Below, piece by piece: positions 45,221-51,948 of a stretch of DNA of 64,000 bases. Below the pieces are notes generated by a model. That model was not told the DNA's origin, did not search any database, and saw nothing but the letters and a program-made list of their open reading frames with translations. Source of the DNA: Planktophila grossartii (GTDB lineage: Bacteria; Actinomycetota; Actinomycetes; Nanopelagicales; Nanopelagicaceae); contig OZ248345.1 in NCBI GenBank assembly GCA_965234365.1, forward strand, positions 186,001 to 250,000, read 5' to 3'. Within the stretch, counting starts at the first letter, position 1, and every line of letters starts with the position of its first letter. Position numbers and translations under genes: made by a program.

Positions 45221-45982
45221 ATGTCAGTAACACTCAATAGCAACCAATGGAATCTTGTTTACAACATTTTTTCACTTGGTTTGATCTCAATGCTCGCATG
45301 CACTGTGTATACCCTCGTATCACAGTCACGAGTTCTACCTAAGTACCGCAATGCTCTAGTGATGTCATCAATGGTTACATTTATTGCTGGCTACCACTAC
45401 TTCCGAATCTTCAACTCATTCGGTGAAGCATCAGAAGGTATGGCAGTAAACGTTTCAGGCGAGCAGGGCGCATTCAACGAGGCATACCGCTACGTTGACT
45501 GGCTACTTACTGTTCCACTACTTCTCGTAGAAGTTATTGCTGTACTTGCTCTTGCAAAGGAAGTTTCAAAGTCACTCATTATGCGACTTGTTCCAGCATC
45601 AGCAGCGATGATCGCACTTGGTTACCCAGGTGAAATTTCATCAGATAAGAACACAGCAATCCTTTACGGTGTTCTTTCAACAATCCCATTCCTTTACATC
45701 CTTTACGTTCTCTTCGTAGAACTAGGAAAGTCATTGGAGCGCCAGCCAGCTGGTGTAGCAGAGACAATCGGACGTCTACGTCTTCTTCTCATTGCTACAT
45801 GGGGCGTGTACCCAGTTTCATACATCCTCGGAATGAACGGCGACCCAACAGCGTCATCATTCGTAGGTGTACAGGTTGGTTACACCATTGCAGATATTCT
45901 CGCGAAGTGCGTATTCGGTCTTACAATTTTGAAGATCGCACGCATGAAGTCACACGCAGAAGGTATGGCTGCAGATCACTAA
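45221..45982 (+). CDS. actR: actinorhodopsin, light-driven proton pump
   Basis: 253 residues, seven helices. Retinal Schiff-base Lys229 in ADILAKCVFGL; proton acceptor Asp93 in RYVDWLLTVPL; donor-position Glu104 eleven residues later; His59 near the acceptor. Leu101, at the proteorhodopsin 105 position, predicts a green-absorbing pigment. The pump would energise the membrane in light. Retinal genes (crt, blh) are not in the window. GGAGG at 45209-45213 is a good ribosome site, and the inverted repeat CGAATC-AACC-GATTCG (45174-45189) lies in the leader. Confidence 0.96.
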   Translation: MSVTLNSNQWNLVYNIFSLGLISMLACTVYTLVSQSRVLPKYRNALVMSSMVTFIAGYHYFRIFNSFGEASEGMAVNVSGEQGAFNEAYRYVDWLLTVPLLLVEVIAVLALAKEVSKSLIMRLVPASAAMIALGYPGEISSDKNTAILYGVLSTIPFLYILYVLFVELGKSLERQPAGVAETIGRLRLLLIATWGVYPVSYILGMNGDPTASSFVGVQVGYTIADILAKCVFGLTILKIARMKSHAEGMAADH

Positions 45983-46020
45983 TTAACCAACGTATTACTA
46001 TTAATTTGGTATGCGTAACG

Positions 46021-46048
46021 GAAGGGCGTCGGGAAACCGGCGCCCTTC
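46021..46048 (+). terminator. hairpin terminator after actinorhodopsin
   Basis: GAAGGGCGTCGG pairs with CCGGCGCCCTTC (one G-U) around a GAAA tetraloop. The downstream T-run is short (TGCTTT), so termination may be partial. Confidence 0.7.
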
Positions 46049-46065
46049 TGCTTTATCCTCATCTT

Positions 46066-46317
46066 ATGAATATGCAGCGCATCAACAACTTCCGAATGGG
46101 TGGCTACCTTCTTCTCGCGGTAGGCCTCATTAATCTTCGCTACCAAACTGGACAGGCAGATAATCTCGGAAAGAGTTTGACTCTCATCGTTCCTGGCGCG
46201 CTCTTACTTGCGATTACATTTATTGATGGTGGAAAGAAGTGGTTACATACAAAAGCCGCCACAGCAATCGTAATTGCATGTGGCGGCCTCTTATTGATGT
46301 ACAGCTTTATTAACTAG
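46066..46317 (+). CDS. small membrane protein of unknown function
   Basis: 83 residues with three short hydrophobic segments (MGGYLLLAVGLINL, LTLIVPGALLLAITFI, ATAIVIACGGLLLMYSFI). TATCCT at 46054-46059 lies 6 nt before the ATG, so it has its own leaderless-type promoter even though it follows the rhodopsin gene. A link with the pump is only positional. Confidence 0.6.
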   Translation: MNMQRINNFRMGGYLLLAVGLINLRYQTGQADNLGKSLTLIVPGALLLAITFIDGGKKWLHTKAATAIVIACGGLLLMYSFIN

Positions 46318-46320
46318 CTA

Positions 46321-47634
46321 TTAGCCTTTTGCAGCTTTAAATCCAACTTCAAGGTCAGCCTTGATGTCGTCGATATTTTCAAGTCCAAGACTTAAGCGAA
46401 CAAGACCTGGAGTAACACCAGCCTCCAACTGCTCTTCAGGTGAGAGTTGTGAATGTGTTGTAGTAGCTGGATGAATAACGAGTGATCGAACATCACCAAT
46501 ATTGGCAACATGGCTAAAGAGCTCGAGAGATTCAACGAACTTCTTGCCCGCTTCCACTCCACCCTTAAGTTCGAATGAGAGAACAGCGCCAGGTCCCTTT
46601 GGTGCGTACTTGGTAGCAAGTGCGTTCCATGGAGATGATTTCAGCGCTGCATAGTTGACCTTCTCGACATCAGGATGTGCTTCGAGCCAGGTTGCAACAG
46701 ATTTAGCATTTTCAATGTGGCGCTCAATACGAAGTGAGAGAGTCTCAAGACCTTGTGCCAAGAGCCATGCGTTAAATGGTGAAACAGCCGCTCCGACATC
46801 ACGCAAGAGCTGCAAGCGAATCTTGAAGATGTAAGAAAGGTTTGCACCGAAGGCAGAGCCAACTCCGAGAGCTTGTGAGAAGACCAAACCGTGATAGCTG
46901 GGGTCTGGCTTATTAAAGCCTGGGAAGCGATCTTGATGCTGCGCGTAATCGAATTTTCCTGCATCGATAATCGCGCCCACCACTGCATTGCCGTGGCCCG
47001 AAAGGAATTTAGTAGCTGAGTGGACAACAACATCTGCACCGAACTCAATTGGCTTGATGAGATATGGAGTAGCCACAGTGTTATCAACGATCAGAGGAAC
47101 GCCCACTGAGTGCGCAACATCAGCAACAGCCTTGATATCGAGAATTTCATTCTTTGGATTGGCAATTGTCTCTCCGAAGAAAGCCTTTGTATTCGGCTTG
47201 ACTGCACGCTTCCATGATTCTGGATCGCTTGGGTCATCGACGAAAGTAACTTCAACGCCGAACTTAGGGAGTGTGTAATGGAACAAGTTATATGTTCCGC
47301 CGTAAAGGCTTGGGCTAGAAACAATGTGGTCGCCTGCTTCTGCAACGTTGAGAATCGCAAATGTTGTTGCGGCAGAACCTGATGCAAGTAGAAGTGCTGC
47401 TACTCCGCCTTCAAGTGCTGCAAGGCGTTGCTCAACAGCATCTTGAGTTGGGTTCATGATGCGGGTATAGATATTGCCGAGTTCGGCAAGACCAAAGAGA
47501 TTTGCCGCGTGTGTTGTATCGCGGAATTCATAAGCTGTTGTTTGATACAACGGAAGTGCGCGAGCACCAGTTGTTGGATCTGCAGTTTGTCCAGCATGGA
47601 TCTGCAGAGTCTCAAAAGACCAATTGTTAGACAT
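46321..47634 (-). CDS. metY: O-acetylhomoserine sulfhydrylase
   Basis: 437 residues of the Cys/Met PLP family. TLQIHAGQTADPTTGARALPLYQTTAYEF is the MetY N-terminus and the PLP Lys is in VVHSATKFLSGHGNAV. It turns O-acetylhomoserine and sulfide into homocysteine. The start at 47634 follows GGAGAG (47639-47644). Its leader is a SAM-IV riboswitch, consistent with methionine control. No metX is adjacent. Confidence 0.93.
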   Translation of the reverse strand: MSNNWSFETLQIHAGQTADPTTGARALPLYQTTAYEFRDTTHAANLFGLAELGNIYTRIMNPTQDAVEQRLAALEGGVAALLLASGSAATTFAILNVAEAGDHIVSSPSLYGGTYNLFHYTLPKFGVEVTFVDDPSDPESWKRAVKPNTKAFFGETIANPKNEILDIKAVADVAHSVGVPLIVDNTVATPYLIKPIEFGADVVVHSATKFLSGHGNAVVGAIIDAGKFDYAQHQDRFPGFNKPDPSYHGLVFSQALGVGSAFGANLSYIFKIRLQLLRDVGAAVSPFNAWLLAQGLETLSLRIERHIENAKSVATWLEAHPDVEKVNYAALKSSPWNALATKYAPKGPGAVLSFELKGGVEAGKKFVESLELFSHVANIGDVRSLVIHPATTTHSQLSPEEQLEAGVTPGLVRLSLGLENIDDIKADLEVGFKAAKG

Positions 47635-47638
47635 GTTT

Positions 47639-47797
47639 CTCTCCATCGCAGTAGGTGTCAGTTGTTAGCTAGTGCGATGAATTCATCTTTGAAATTCGCG
47701 CTTGCCAGTCACCTGACCTGTTCGTCACCCGGAGCACCCCACCGCGGTGGAGGGTTGCCGTCTACTAAGCCGGGGCTAATACGTAGAACTCGTGAAC
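47639..47797 (-). promoter_or_regulatory. SAM-IV riboswitch with translational expression platform, metY leader
   Basis: On the minus strand from 47797 the leader reads GTTCACGAG ... AGCCCCGGCTTAGTAGACGG, CAACCCTCCACCGCGGTGG, GGTGCTCCGGGTGACGAAC, which matches the SAM-IV aptamer of actinobacterial met genes; GTTC and GAAC close P1. Downstream, CATCGCA (minus strand, 47673-47679) can pair with TGCGATG (47644-47650), whose edge overlaps the Shine-Dalgarno. The palindrome GATGAATTCATC (47676-47687) uses the same bases, giving two exclusive states. Confidence 0.85.
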
Positions 47798-47899
47798 GCC
47801 CAAATTTTATACAGAAGAATTTAAAATGAAAAATTGCGATTCAATCTTCTTTGCGAATGACTTGCATATTTACTTACGCTAGCTATTTGCCCGAAAGTT

Positions 47900-48232
47900 T
47901 TACTTTCGGAAGGATAAATCGGCTTTCTTCATCGCGGTCGTGAGTATGCGAATCGCATTAGGGCCCATGCCATGTAAATCTTTAATGGCATCAATTGAAG
48001 TTTTCCGTAGGTCACTGAGCTTGTAATAGCCATCATCAATCAGGGCTCTGCGGGCGGGAGCTGCCAATCCAAGTTCACGCCAAGGGCCATCGACTTCAGC
48101 ATAGGCATCGAGATCTACTTCTCCACGTGTTACTGCACATTGAGAAGCAGCTCGAGCAGCTTTACGTTCAGCGGCAGCGCGCATAGCTTCGCCTCGAAGC
48201 TTCTTCGCTTTTGCTGGAGATTGTTTAGCCAT
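47900..48232 (-). CDS. small helix-hairpin-helix / RNAP alpha-CTD-like protein
   Basis: 110 residues: a basic Ala/Lys N-terminal helix (SPAKAKKLRGEAMRAAAERKAARAASQ) and a C-terminal HhH-like domain (GLAAPARRALIDDGYYKLSDLRKTSIDAIKDLHGMGPNAIRILTTAM). The fold is that of the RNA polymerase alpha C-terminal domain or a DNA-binding HhH, so nucleic-acid binding is likely. Start at 48232 (MAKQS). It lies just outside the integrative element, 27 bp from its left att copy. Confidence 0.65.
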   Translation of the reverse strand: MAKQSPAKAKKLRGEAMRAAAERKAARAASQCAVTRGEVDLDAYAEVDGPWRELGLAAPARRALIDDGYYKLSDLRKTSIDAIKDLHGMGPNAIRILTTAMKKADLSFRK

Positions 48233-48258
48233 GGAGATATTCAATCGTAAAACTTTGG

Positions 48259-48276
48259 TGCGGGAGGCGGGACTTC
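48259..48276. repeat. distal att copy of the integrative element
   Basis: Exact copy of the tRNA-Leu 3' end sequence GTGCGGGAGGCGGGACTT. Flanking bases differ on both sides (TTG before, CCC after), so the repeat is exactly 18 bp. It is not a second tRNA: no cloverleaf can form beyond it. Confidence 0.88.
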
Positions 48277-48288
48277 CCAGCGCTTTCT

Positions 48289-48304
48289 TGGGTTATTTCC
48301 CAAT
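48289..48304. repeat. sub-terminal palindrome, distal end
   Basis: TTGGGTTATTTCCCAA, 12 bp inside the att core. It differs at two positions from the 16-bp perfect palindrome at the other end (53624-53639). Probably an integrase or accessory-protein site. Confidence 0.55.
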
Positions 48305-48371
48305 CTGTAGTTGATTGAGTCATACGGACACAATACAAGGCTTGAAAAGTCTTGCAAATGCCCTCGGACGC

Positions 48372-49064
48372 CTAGAAACCGAAGGTTGATAGATCGGGAG
48401 AGGTCGCTTTCCCAAATATCCATGGCATTAGGGACGAAGTGCGGCTCTTCTTCTCAGAGAGCGAATTTTGGTAGGGCGCAATAAGGCGAAATGAATTTTC
48501 AGCCCACCGTTGAATCTGTGCGTCACTGGTATCGCGTTTGCCTAGCACGATGTCGTTTCCAAAGAAGAGGTCTAGATATTGACCCTTTTCAATTTCAAGA
48601 CCCGCCTGATGAATCCGCAAATGTTCAACCGATAAACCGTACGGTTCGAATTGCTCGGTATCGATGCCCTTTTGTTTGCAGTGAATCCAAGCACCTACTT
48701 TGAGGAGTTCATCCTGAAATATGTTCTGAAGCGTCAATTGAAAGACCTCTTGATTGACCACTGCTATTGCATATTTGTCGAATCTACTTCCGCGCAGCCT
48801 TGGCGCTCCATAGGTCTTAAAACCATTTTGAAGCACAGTCTCTGCCTCGGTCAAATGGCTATCAAAATCTGAGATGTCACCTTGCGGTGAGTAGCCTTCA
48901 GGCAGTCGGCTTGTGTAACTTTCTAAAAGAGAGCCTTCCGATAACTTGTAATCTGTCACGTCAATCCAACCACGCAGCAAATTTGCTGCTGACATGCGGT
49001 GAGACTGCGCTTGTTTTACAAAATCAACCCAAGCAAGTGGGTCAACCTTCTTAAAGATTCCCAC
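48372..49064 (-). CDS. element-encoded protein of unknown function, 230 residues
   Basis: I do not recognise this protein. It is soluble, with no signal peptide or membrane helix. The N-terminus MGIFKKVDPLAWVDFVKQAQSHRMSAANLLRGWIDVTDYKLSEGSLLESY looks helical; the centre (RFDKYAIAVVNQEVFQLTLQNIFQDELLKVGAWIHC) is mixed; the C-terminus is polar. It is the last gene before the distal att, four bases after the secreted coiled-coil gene, so the two are likely co-transcribed cargo. Confidence 0.65.
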   Translation of the reverse strand: MGIFKKVDPLAWVDFVKQAQSHRMSAANLLRGWIDVTDYKLSEGSLLESYTSRLPEGYSPQGDISDFDSHLTEAETVLQNGFKTYGAPRLRGSRFDKYAIAVVNQEVFQLTLQNIFQDELLKVGAWIHCKQKGIDTEQFEPYGLSVEHLRIHQAGLEIEKGQYLDLFFGNDIVLGKRDTSDAQIQRWAENSFRLIAPYQNSLSEKKSRTSSLMPWIFGKATSPDLSTFGF

Positions 49065-49068
49065 TGAG

Positions 49069-50190
49069 TTAAACCTTCTTTCCTACTGCTTTTGTGAAGA
49101 CTGATTGGGCAAACTTAAGTTCGGAACGGAAGGAAACTTCGGAAGTGAAGACACTTCCTACACTTGAGTTCAAACTTGCTGCTGCGGCGTATGAGTATCG
49201 TGAAGCAATGGCATCCGCTTTGTCCGCAAGTTGAGTTACTTTTACCAAACTTGTGAGTTGTCGATATGTCGCAACGTACTTCCACGGCATATCAGCAAGA
49301 GCATTCAACTGGCTGCGGTTGTATTCGAACTGGTACGCCACGGTAAATGCTTTATCGAAGTTTGATGAATCCTTCGAGGCACGTTTCGCAGCTAAGAGTG
49401 CATTTTCACTCGCTGCGATCTGCGCCTCAATGGCTTCCTTTGCGTCTTGATACTCAGAGTCAAGCGTCTTGACTTGTCCATCACGGATTGCCTTTGCAGA
49501 CGCAATGTTGCGGTCGCGCTTTTGAATGGCGGTTTGCTGAGCAGTCGTGTACTTCGAAGTATTCGATGCAAGAGTCACTGGTTCTGAATGCAAGGTTGCC
49601 GATGCTGCCTTAAATGCGACTGGTTGCAGGAGTTCAATCAAGCCTAGTGAAATCATCAAATCAATCTCGTCGAGGACTGGGTTGTTAACTGCAATTTCGT
49701 CAACTAAGTAAGTCTGTTGCCCGACAGTAAATTGTGGACCCTTGTCGACGCCATTACATGACTTGAAATCGAACCCCGCAGGGTAATCGCCGCCTGCCAC
49801 TGGCGGTGGGCACTTTAGATTGCCCCAGTAGTTCCTATTCGTTCCAAGCGCTAAAACTTTCACGCCTCTGTTTGCGAGAAGAGATACTCGCGCGTCTGCA
49901 ATCGCCTTTGTTGAGGCAGCAATCAACGGGTTGTAGAGAGCAGATGCTGCATTCAATTCTTGCTGATAAACCGAAAGCGCATCATTAGATGCCTTAGAAA
50001 GCGCTTCATCTGCTGCATTCATGTCTGCTTCGTACTTCGCATCAAGTTCATCGAGAGTGTTGTTGTTACTTGAAAGCAATGTGTTAAATGCTTTGGTTAC
50101 TGCAACATACTTTGCAGACTGAGCCGCCTGCGCAGGAGTGTAAGCAGTTAGGACAACCAGAGAGACAGCAATGAGCGATTTGAGTTTCAT
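49069..50190 (-). CDS. element-encoded secreted coiled-coil protein
   Basis: 373 residues. Signal peptide KLKSLIAVSLVVLTAYTPAQA with an AQA-A cleavage site. Two helical Ala/Asp-rich coiled-coil stretches (~45-110 and ~215-270: KRDRNIASAKAIRDGQVKTLDSEYQDAKEAIEAQIAASENALLAAKRA) flank a compact domain with two cysteines (LKCPPPVAGGDYPAGFDFKSC). It would be exported to the surface or medium. No known family is apparent; similar Ala-rich secreted coiled coils occur in actinobacteria without function. Confidence 0.7.
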   Translation of the reverse strand: MKLKSLIAVSLVVLTAYTPAQAAQSAKYVAVTKAFNTLLSSNNNTLDELDAKYEADMNAADEALSKASNDALSVYQQELNAASALYNPLIAASTKAIADARVSLLANRGVKVLALGTNRNYWGNLKCPPPVAGGDYPAGFDFKSCNGVDKGPQFTVGQQTYLVDEIAVNNPVLDEIDLMISLGLIELLQPVAFKAASATLHSEPVTLASNTSKYTTAQQTAIQKRDRNIASAKAIRDGQVKTLDSEYQDAKEAIEAQIAASENALLAAKRASKDSSNFDKAFTVAYQFEYNRSQLNALADMPWKYVATYRQLTSLVKVTQLADKADAIASRYSYAAAASLNSSVGSVFTSEVSFRSELKFAQSVFTKAVGKKV

Positions 50191-50199
50191 AACTAAAGC

Positions 50200-51141
50200 C
50201 TACGCGCCTTCAACAGGTCTGGGAACGTCTAAGACCCACCAGCGGGGACCTGGCACTTCAAATTTGTCCCCGCCTAGTCCAACGGCGCCAGTAGAAACCA
50301 AGAGTTGCCCTGGTCGTCTTGAATGGTCACCCACGCCAAGACTGACCAAGACTTTGCATGCAGCGGGCTCAACAACCCAAATGACTCGGCTAGCGACTCC
50401 GAGATTTTCAATTGCAGTCGACCACGCCCTCACTTTGTGCAAGAGCGGGGATCCATTTTGTCGAGTTGCTGTTTGCATTTCGAAACCGACAACATGCTCT
50501 GCAAGTTCGTCCTTATCAACGGGGCGCGCTCCCCAAGCGTTTTGGAAAAGTTGCGTTCCATTGTCATCAACGGTGCGTCGCTCACAAATAAGTGCATCAG
50601 GAATAAGACCTCCTGTAAGTGCTCCAACATCTCCAGTTTGGTCGGCTTGTGTTTTCAACCTTGCCCAAGCAAGTGCCTCGACGCGTCGACTGAATGCATT
50701 GCAAGACGCGCCCCATGAAACGTCGACTTCAACACCAAAGGGTGCAATCACAGGAACGATTGGCTCGAGCCATTTTGCAAGCCTTGATGGAGCAAGTGCG
50801 TGTGCGAGTGTTTGCGAGTCAGGTCGAACTTCCGTTCCCCTCGACTTTCCAGCACTCTGCCATCCTGATGCAGTTAGCCAAACAATTCCTTCGCCTTCGA
50901 TTTCTCCAAGACGTGCCCTGACCTTACGTCGCTTATCAGTGTGCTGTTCTTCATCGCAAAGAGTTGCAATGGTCTGCGCCGTTACTCCGTAGCGTGAAGT
51001 TAGATCACTGATTGGAAGTGCACCTCCCGCATTTGCGAGTATTCGGATAACTGCGACTTGAGCAGCTTCGCTGCTCGAACGCATTGCTTCTTGCTGTCGT
51101 GCAATAGCAAGAAGAGTTTCTAAGTCACGTGCATCAGCCAC
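50200..51141 (-). CDS. winged-helix protein, possibly replication-relaxation family
   Basis: 313 residues, GTG start with AAAGGAG at 51148-51154. Residues ~20-95 form a winged helix (AQVAVIRILANAGGALPISDLTSRYGVTAQTIATLCDEEQHTDKRRKVRARLGEIEGEGIVWLTASGW). The C-terminal half (HALAPSRLAKWLEPIV, GGLIPDALICERR, AEHVVGFEMQTA) resembles the replication-relaxation proteins of actinobacterial plasmids and integrative elements, with PDA and a later Glu as in restriction-like nucleases. The family match is tentative. It follows the structured non-coding region, which could be its target or leader. Confidence 0.5.
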   Translation of the reverse strand: MADARDLETLLAIARQQEAMRSSSEAAQVAVIRILANAGGALPISDLTSRYGVTAQTIATLCDEEQHTDKRRKVRARLGEIEGEGIVWLTASGWQSAGKSRGTEVRPDSQTLAHALAPSRLAKWLEPIVPVIAPFGVEVDVSWGASCNAFSRRVEALAWARLKTQADQTGDVGALTGGLIPDALICERRTVDDNGTQLFQNAWGARPVDKDELAEHVVGFEMQTATRQNGSPLLHKVRAWSTAIENLGVASRVIWVVEPAACKVLVSLGVGDHSRRPGQLLVSTGAVGLGGDKFEVPGPRWWVLDVPRPVEGA

Positions 51142-51192
51142 GGGATGCTCCTTTGCTTTTGTTGAACTTGCCCCTCATCGAGTAGGAACCAA

Positions 51193-51212
51193 TCGCGCAA
51201 TGCTCTGCGCGA
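51193..51212. repeat. hairpin H1 of the structured non-coding region
   Basis: TCGCGCA-ATGCTC-TGCGCGA, a perfect 7-bp stem 39 bp upstream of the Shine-Dalgarno of the winged-helix gene. Confidence 0.6.
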
Positions 51213-51246
51213 TAGGGAGCGAGATGAAGGCAGGTTCGCTTTTGCA

Positions 51247-51319
51247 GCGTCGTTCTTTGGGCACGGGTACCAAGTTCGAGATGTTCCTCGTACTTGGGGG
51301 TGCCGAAAGAATGTGACGC
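51247..51319. repeat. long interrupted hairpin H2 of the structured non-coding region
   Basis: Successive paired blocks: GCGTC/GACGC (51247-51251, 51315-51319), TTCTTT/AAAGAA (51253-51258, 51306-51311), GGCAC/GTGCC (51260-51264, 51300-51304), CCAAG/CTTGG (51270-51274, 51293-51297) and CGAG/CTCG (51277-51280, 51287-51290). A 73-nt rod-like fold, symmetric enough to form on either strand. Confidence 0.65.
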
Positions 51320-51370
51320 GGCGGCGGCGACCGAGCAGGTAACAGATGTTGAAAACAAATCTGATAACTC

Positions 51371-51484
51371 TGCGACGGGAGAGCCCTCGTCCCCGTCGCA
51401 TAGTTCTCGGATACCGCAGTATTCGAAACGGAGCGCCGACACCAACGATTTGGTGTCGGAGAAGACGAGGGCTCTCCCGTCGCA
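51371..51484. ncRNA. three-way-junction structure H3, candidate structured RNA or DNA origin
   Basis: A perfect 21-bp outer stem (51371-51391 with 51464-51484) encloses two hairpins: 51403-51414 with 51419-51429 (11 pairs, one bulge, CGCA loop) and 51436-51445 with 51450-51459 (10 perfect pairs, CGAT loop). CCCGTCGCA occurs both at 51392-51400 and inside the outer arm at 51476-51484, so TGCGACGGG (51371-51379) has two exclusive partners. No coding frame is credible. With H1 and H2 this fills the 371-bp gap 51142-51513. It could be a transcribed RNA, an attenuator, or a replication or transfer origin. Confidence 0.6.
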
Positions 51485-51513
51485 AGATGGGGAGCCGCCG
51501 CCCTTTCCTTTCA

Positions 51514-51822
51514 TCACTTCTTGTTCGGCTTTCCGATGTTGCGAACCGAGCGGAGAATTTCGATGAAACTCCCCTTCTCGATAGCCGAGTGCAAAAGGGC
51601 ATTTGCATCGGCACGTTCATCGTCGGTGAGAGCCTCAACATGCTCGAGACATTCTTCGAATTCATTTCGAAGAACTCGAAGCGACTTTCGCGAAAACAAC
51701 GCAGCCTTGTTCTTGCGATATTGAGAAGCCATATTGCCGAGAGTTCGAGATACCGCATCGGGCTCGTTTGCTTTTGGTGTGCTCGCGGTCTCCCAGCGAT
51801 CATCTTCGAGTTCAGTTGTCAT
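51514..51822 (-). CDS. small element-encoded protein of unknown function
   Basis: 102 residues starting MTTELEDD. Mostly helical and charged: SRTLGNMASQYRKNKAALFSRKSLRVLRNEFEECLEHVEALTDDERADANALLHSAIEKGSFIEILRSVRNIGK. No motif recognised; the size and charge suit a small DNA-binding or adaptor protein. The start at 51822 lies 10 bp from a strong inverted repeat. Only a weak AAAGG precedes it. Confidence 0.6.
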   Translation of the reverse strand: MTTELEDDRWETASTPKANEPDAVSRTLGNMASQYRKNKAALFSRKSLRVLRNEFEECLEHVEALTDDERADANALLHSAIEKGSFIEILRSVRNIGKPNKK

Positions 51823-51832
51823 CTTCAGCCTT

Positions 51833-51866
51833 TCTGTAAGTGCGCTCGGTTGAACGCACTTACAGA
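51833..51866. repeat. 12-bp inverted repeat before the small element gene
   Basis: TCTGTAAGTGCG and CGCACTTACAGA (perfect, 10-nt loop) end 10 bp upstream of the 51822 start. Further out are GTCCGGAC (51868-51875) and the hairpin CCAAAA/TTTTGG (51882-51906). The set lies between the integrase stop and the small gene and may be a terminator, operator or leader switch. Confidence 0.6.
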
Positions 51867-51948
51867 CAGTCCGGACGTCTTCCAAAAGCGCACGGGGCGG
51901 TTTTGGATTTGTTGTGCGACCCTATTGAATTTTCAAACGTCCATGGAA

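Noticed and set aside
48259..48276. A second tRNA gene or tRNA pseudogene
   Set aside because: Only 18 bp match the tRNA 3' end and no cloverleaf extends from it; it is the distal att copy.
51142..51513. CRISPR array or rRNA fragment in the structured gap
   Set aside because: No evenly spaced direct repeats are present; the repeats are inverted. The sequence does not match conserved 5S, 16S or 23S motifs.
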